From an uncultured Opitutales bacterium (GTDB taxonomy: Bacteria; Verrucomicrobiota; Verrucomicrobiia; Opitutales; Intestinicryptomonadaceae), in the NCBI GenBank assembly GCA_944389195.1, contig CALXLM010000003.1, forward strand, positions 1-64,000: a stretch of 64,000 nt of DNA, in the 5' to 3' direction. Below, piece by piece: positions 61,788 through 64,000 of the stretch. The notes under the pieces were generated by a model, which ran no database searches, was not told where the DNA came from, and worked only from the letters and a program-made list of their open reading frames with translations. The position numbers were made by a program, and so were the translations under genes. Numbering within the stretch: the stretch's first letter is position 1; each line of letters begins with the position of its first letter.

Positions 61788-62360
61788 CTAACCTGAAATG
61801 AGGATTTTTATTCCTATTGCCACGAGTATTATTCCTCCCAAAGCTTCGAATTTGCGGTTGTGCGACCTCCCGATTCTTCCCCCGAATTTTATTCCGAGAA
61901 AGGACAGTGCGAAAGTGGTTGCCCCGATAATCGCCGACGGGGCGAGAATCGGATATTTGGCGCACGAAAAAGATACGCCTACTGCCAGAGCGTCGAGGCT
62001 TGTCGCCACCGACAGCATTAACAAAACCTTCAAATCAATCTTCGGATAGGCGAAACTTTTACAGACACACTCGCTTTCGCTTGCGTTTTTGCGAATACTG
62101 TCGAATACCATCTTCCCGCCGACGAGTGCAAGGAGCAGAAAAGCCACCCAATGGTCGAGGGCCGTTATATGCTCGTAGGCGAATTTTCCCGCGTTCCATC
62201 CCGCCAAAGGCATGGCTGCCTGAAAAAAACCGAAGGCAGCGGCGACTATCAGCGAGTTTTTCAGGCTTATTTTTGGCGCTGAGATTCCGCATGCAACGGA
62301 TGCGGCCAAAGCGTCCATTGAGAGCGCTACCGCGACGAATGCGAGTTCAACAATGTGCAT
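61788..62360 (-). CDS. mntP: Manganese efflux pump MntP
   Basis: 190 residues, six membrane segments. ALSMDALAASVACGI and VATSLDALAVGVSFS are the duplicated MntP motifs, with the metal-binding aspartates. Exports Mn2+. A yybP-ykoY-type Mn riboswitch is often found upstream of such genes, but the 91 bases up to the divergent epimerase are too short and show no such fold that I can draw. Confidence 0.9.
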   Translation of the reverse strand: MHIVELAFVAVALSMDALAASVACGISAPKISLKNSLIVAAAFGFFQAAMPLAGWNAGKFAYEHITALDHWVAFLLLALVGGKMVFDSIRKNASESECVCKSFAYPKIDLKVLLMLSVATSLDALAVGVSFSCAKYPILAPSAIIGATTFALSFLGIKFGGRIGRSHNRKFEALGGIILVAIGIKILISG

Positions 62361-62451
62361 AGACGGCGAAATAATGCATGCGGGCCGTCGCCGAACAAGA
62401 AAATTTTTTTAATGGTTGAAAAATTTCCGGCGCTTCTGAAATATTGGCGGC

Positions 62452-63366
62452 ATGGAGACTATCGAAATAGACGGTGCTGAAATAATGAGGTTTAACATCG
62501 GGGCGTCTGCCTATCTTTTAAATCCGCGCGAAGGTGCGCGCCTTATAAATTGGAATATTTCAATGGCCGACGGCGCAGTTCGTGACGTGATATATTGGCC
62601 CGAGGGCAAGCCGCTTTCGGGGGCAGAGTTCACTTCGGCAGACGGGGGAATGTTTCCAATGTTTCCGTTCGGCGGGCCGTCGTATGTGGACGGTAAAAAG
62701 GAGTTTTGGAGGTCTCCCGACGGTTCGATACTGCCGATGAAGCTTCACGGATACGCCTACGACGGAATTTTCGAAGTCGTATTTTCTTCGGATTTCGACG
62801 TGAGACTGCATTTCTTGCCGGATGCGGCAGCCGACGAAGCGTATCCTTACGACTATGATTTTTTTGTGCAATACCGCTTCAGGGAACTTTCGTTTTCCTG
62901 CGAGCTGATCCTTAAAAACAACTCTTCAGTTAAAATTCCGTGGGGCTGCGCAATGCATCCGTATTTTTGCCTGCCGTGGAGCGGCGGGACGGAACGCAAA
63001 AATTACCGCATTGCAACCGACGCCAAAAAGGCATATTCGTTTAACGGAATTGACGGTTCGTTTGTTCCTGCGGATTTGGCGGACACCTCATTTGATTCGC
63101 CAGGCTTGGTGAATAAAATATGGACAAACCTTAAAACACCGGTGCTTAGGTTCGGTCCCAAAAACGGAGAGGAGGACGTGCTCATCAACATAGGAGGTGG
63201 AACTCCTGATGCTGGAGTTTCGGCGGTGACTTGGACAAGGTCCGAAGATTCTCCGTTCTATTGCGTCGAACCGTGGATGTCCCAGCCGAGGTCTTCAGAG
63301 AATCCGAAGCATTTTGTGGAGCCTGGGGCTACAAAGTCTTTTTTGGCCGAAATTTCCCTCGTTTAA
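62452..63366 (+). CDS. Aldose 1-epimerase-like protein
   Basis: 304 residues of the galactose mutarotase fold. GARLINWNIS, GGPSYVDGKKEFWRS, LPMKLHGYAYDGIFEVV (His), PWGCAMHPYFCLPW (catalytic His), and a C-terminal CVEPWMSQPRSSENPKHFVEPG with the catalytic Glu segment. It interconverts sugar anomers; it might act on glucose-6-phosphate, as YeaD-like members do. It is followed immediately by dtd. Confidence 0.85.
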   Translation: METIEIDGAEIMRFNIGASAYLLNPREGARLINWNISMADGAVRDVIYWPEGKPLSGAEFTSADGGMFPMFPFGGPSYVDGKKEFWRSPDGSILPMKLHGYAYDGIFEVVFSSDFDVRLHFLPDAAADEAYPYDYDFFVQYRFRELSFSCELILKNNSSVKIPWGCAMHPYFCLPWSGGTERKNYRIATDAKKAYSFNGIDGSFVPADLADTSFDSPGLVNKIWTNLKTPVLRFGPKNGEEDVLINIGGGTPDAGVSAVTWTRSEDSPFYCVEPWMSQPRSSENPKHFVEPGATKSFLAEISLV

Positions 63367-63367
63367 T

Positions 63368-63832
63368 ATGCGCGCGGTGTTTCAGAGGGTTAAATGCGCG
63401 TCGGTTGACGTGTTGGACGGCACGCGCCGCCGCGTGGGTCAGATAGGCGCGGGAGGGCTGGTCCTTGTGGCGGTAGAAACTTCCGATTCCGCCGCCGACG
63501 CCGAATGGCTCGCCTCCAAAATCGCCAACTTGAGGGTTTTTGAAGATTCAAACGGCTTAATGAACGTATCTTTGAAGGATTCTGGCGGAGACGCGCTCGC
63601 GGTTAGCCAGTTTACGTTGTACGGAAATTTGAAAAAAGGTTCGCGGCCTTCCTTTAACAGGTCGGCGAAACCGGAAACGGCGGTGCCGTTATACGGCAAG
63701 TTCGTCGAATTTTTGGAGGCGGAACTCGGGAAAAAAGTGGAGCGCGGGGAATTCGGGGCGATGATGGAGGTCTCGCTTGTAAACGACGGCCCGGTCACTA
63801 TCATTGCGGATTCCAAAAGGCGCGATATTTGA
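63368..63832 (+). CDS. dtd: D-aminoacyl-tRNA deacylase
   Basis: 154 residues from ATG 63368, one base after the epimerase stop. MRAVFQRV opening, LVLVAVE, VSQFTLYGN (catalytic SQxT type) and the NDGPVT Gly-cis-Pro motif. It removes D-amino acids mischarged on tRNA. The frame continues upstream only within the epimerase gene. Confidence 0.93.
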   Translation: MRAVFQRVKCASVDVLDGTRRRVGQIGAGGLVLVAVETSDSAADAEWLASKIANLRVFEDSNGLMNVSLKDSGGDALAVSQFTLYGNLKKGSRPSFNRSAKPETAVPLYGKFVEFLEAELGKKVERGEFGAMMEVSLVNDGPVTIIADSKRRDI

Positions 63833-63955
63833 AATTTTTCTATGCCTGCCTTCCTCGGGCAAATGCGTGGAAGAAGTTTTTTTAGGCATAAATTAAGGAT
63901 TTTCGGCTTTTCGCGCGCGCATTATGCGGAGTGCGGATGGAATAAAAACGCGCGG

Positions 63956-63967
63956 AATACCCCGCGG
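63956..63967 (-). terminator. Possible hairpin near the window end
   Basis: CGCGG (63955-63959) and CCGCG (63962-63966) around a short loop, with A-rich sequence (63945-63950) that would give a U tract on the minus strand; it may terminate a gene beyond the window. Weak. Confidence 0.2.
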
Positions 63968-64000
63968 GCCTTGCAAAGACAAGGGGGCGCGCCGTTATCC

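Noticed and set aside
62361-62451. Mn2+-sensing yybP-ykoY riboswitch upstream of mntP
   Set aside because: The 91-base gap shows no two-loop fold with the conserved loops, and it is shared with the divergent epimerase gene.
1-64000. CRISPR array, rRNA, prophage or defence island
   Set aside because: No spaced repeats, no rRNA-like conserved stretches, and no phage structural, restriction-modification or toxin-antitoxin genes were seen on either strand.

Overview
The window is about 64 kb of a Gram-negative chromosome of roughly 50% GC: lpxA, MCE/Mla-type transport, a porin, lipoproteins. It carries almost only housekeeping and metabolic genes. Gene content and protein style suggest Verrucomicrobiota (Opitutae-like): a fused BioG-BioC, a zinc-less DnaX, a secreted beta-helix protein and acetyl-xylan-esterase, Tat-type leaders on several exported enzymes, and many genes without a Shine-Dalgarno sequence. 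That placement is inference; no rRNA is present. I see no rRNA, tRNA, CRISPR array, intact insertion sequence or prophage.

Layout. 1-2.7 kb: a 5'-truncated esterase with a GyrI-like tail, coupled to an O-antigen-ligase-like membrane gene frameshifted at a G7 run. 2.8-5.4 kb: nitrate/sulfonate/taurine-type ABC importer (binding protein, ATPase, permease). 5.8-10.3 kb: Mla/MCE lipid transport operon (permease with STAS-like N-terminus, ATPase, MCE protein, PqiC-like lipoprotein) followed by fabD. 10.7-14.3 kb (minus): rpmG (57 codons), a secreted beta-helix protein and dapF, whose two catalytic cysteines are serines. 14.4-23.6 kb: bioB-bioA-bioF-bioGC-bioD, then a HAD phosphatase, recD2 and psd in one rightward run. 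23.7-32.4 kb: HIT protein, small unknown protein, DEDDh exonuclease (minus), then hisN-like phosphatase, lysC, thrC, cimA and a fused OlsF-like acyltransferase (plus). 32.6-41.4 kb: MFS transporter, an unknown membrane protein, lpxA, pdxA, mdh (minus), tex. 41.4-42.5 kb: a 1.07-kb stretch without an intact gene. 42.5-46.1 kb (minus): SQR-like flavoprotein, lipoprotein, OGG1-like glycosylase, AlkD-like glycosylase; a porin diverges from it. 47.9-50.4 kb (minus): nadD, rsfS with a Lys/Ala-rich tail, acetyl xylan esterase. 50.4-50.7 kb: two tandem terminators ahead of a ROK glucokinase, pointing to a small RNA or an attenuated leader. 51.9-55.7 kb (minus): NifA-architecture regulator with a degenerate GAFTGA loop, mnmA, and a TIM-barrel isomerase. 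55.7-61.6 kb (plus): metallophosphoesterase, dnaX with an A10 frameshift at the gamma/tau boundary, rmuC, meaB, and a xer recombinase with an in-frame stop. 61.8-63.8 kb: mntP, aldose epimerase, dtd.

The strongest second-look items are the dnaX A10 frameshift (the tau-frame stop overlaps the rmuC start), the GAFTGA-less NifA-like regulator, the cysteine-less DapF, the double terminator upstream of glucokinase, and inverted repeats in the dapF/bioB and lysC control regions. I did not find a clear, wholly new multi-gene system.
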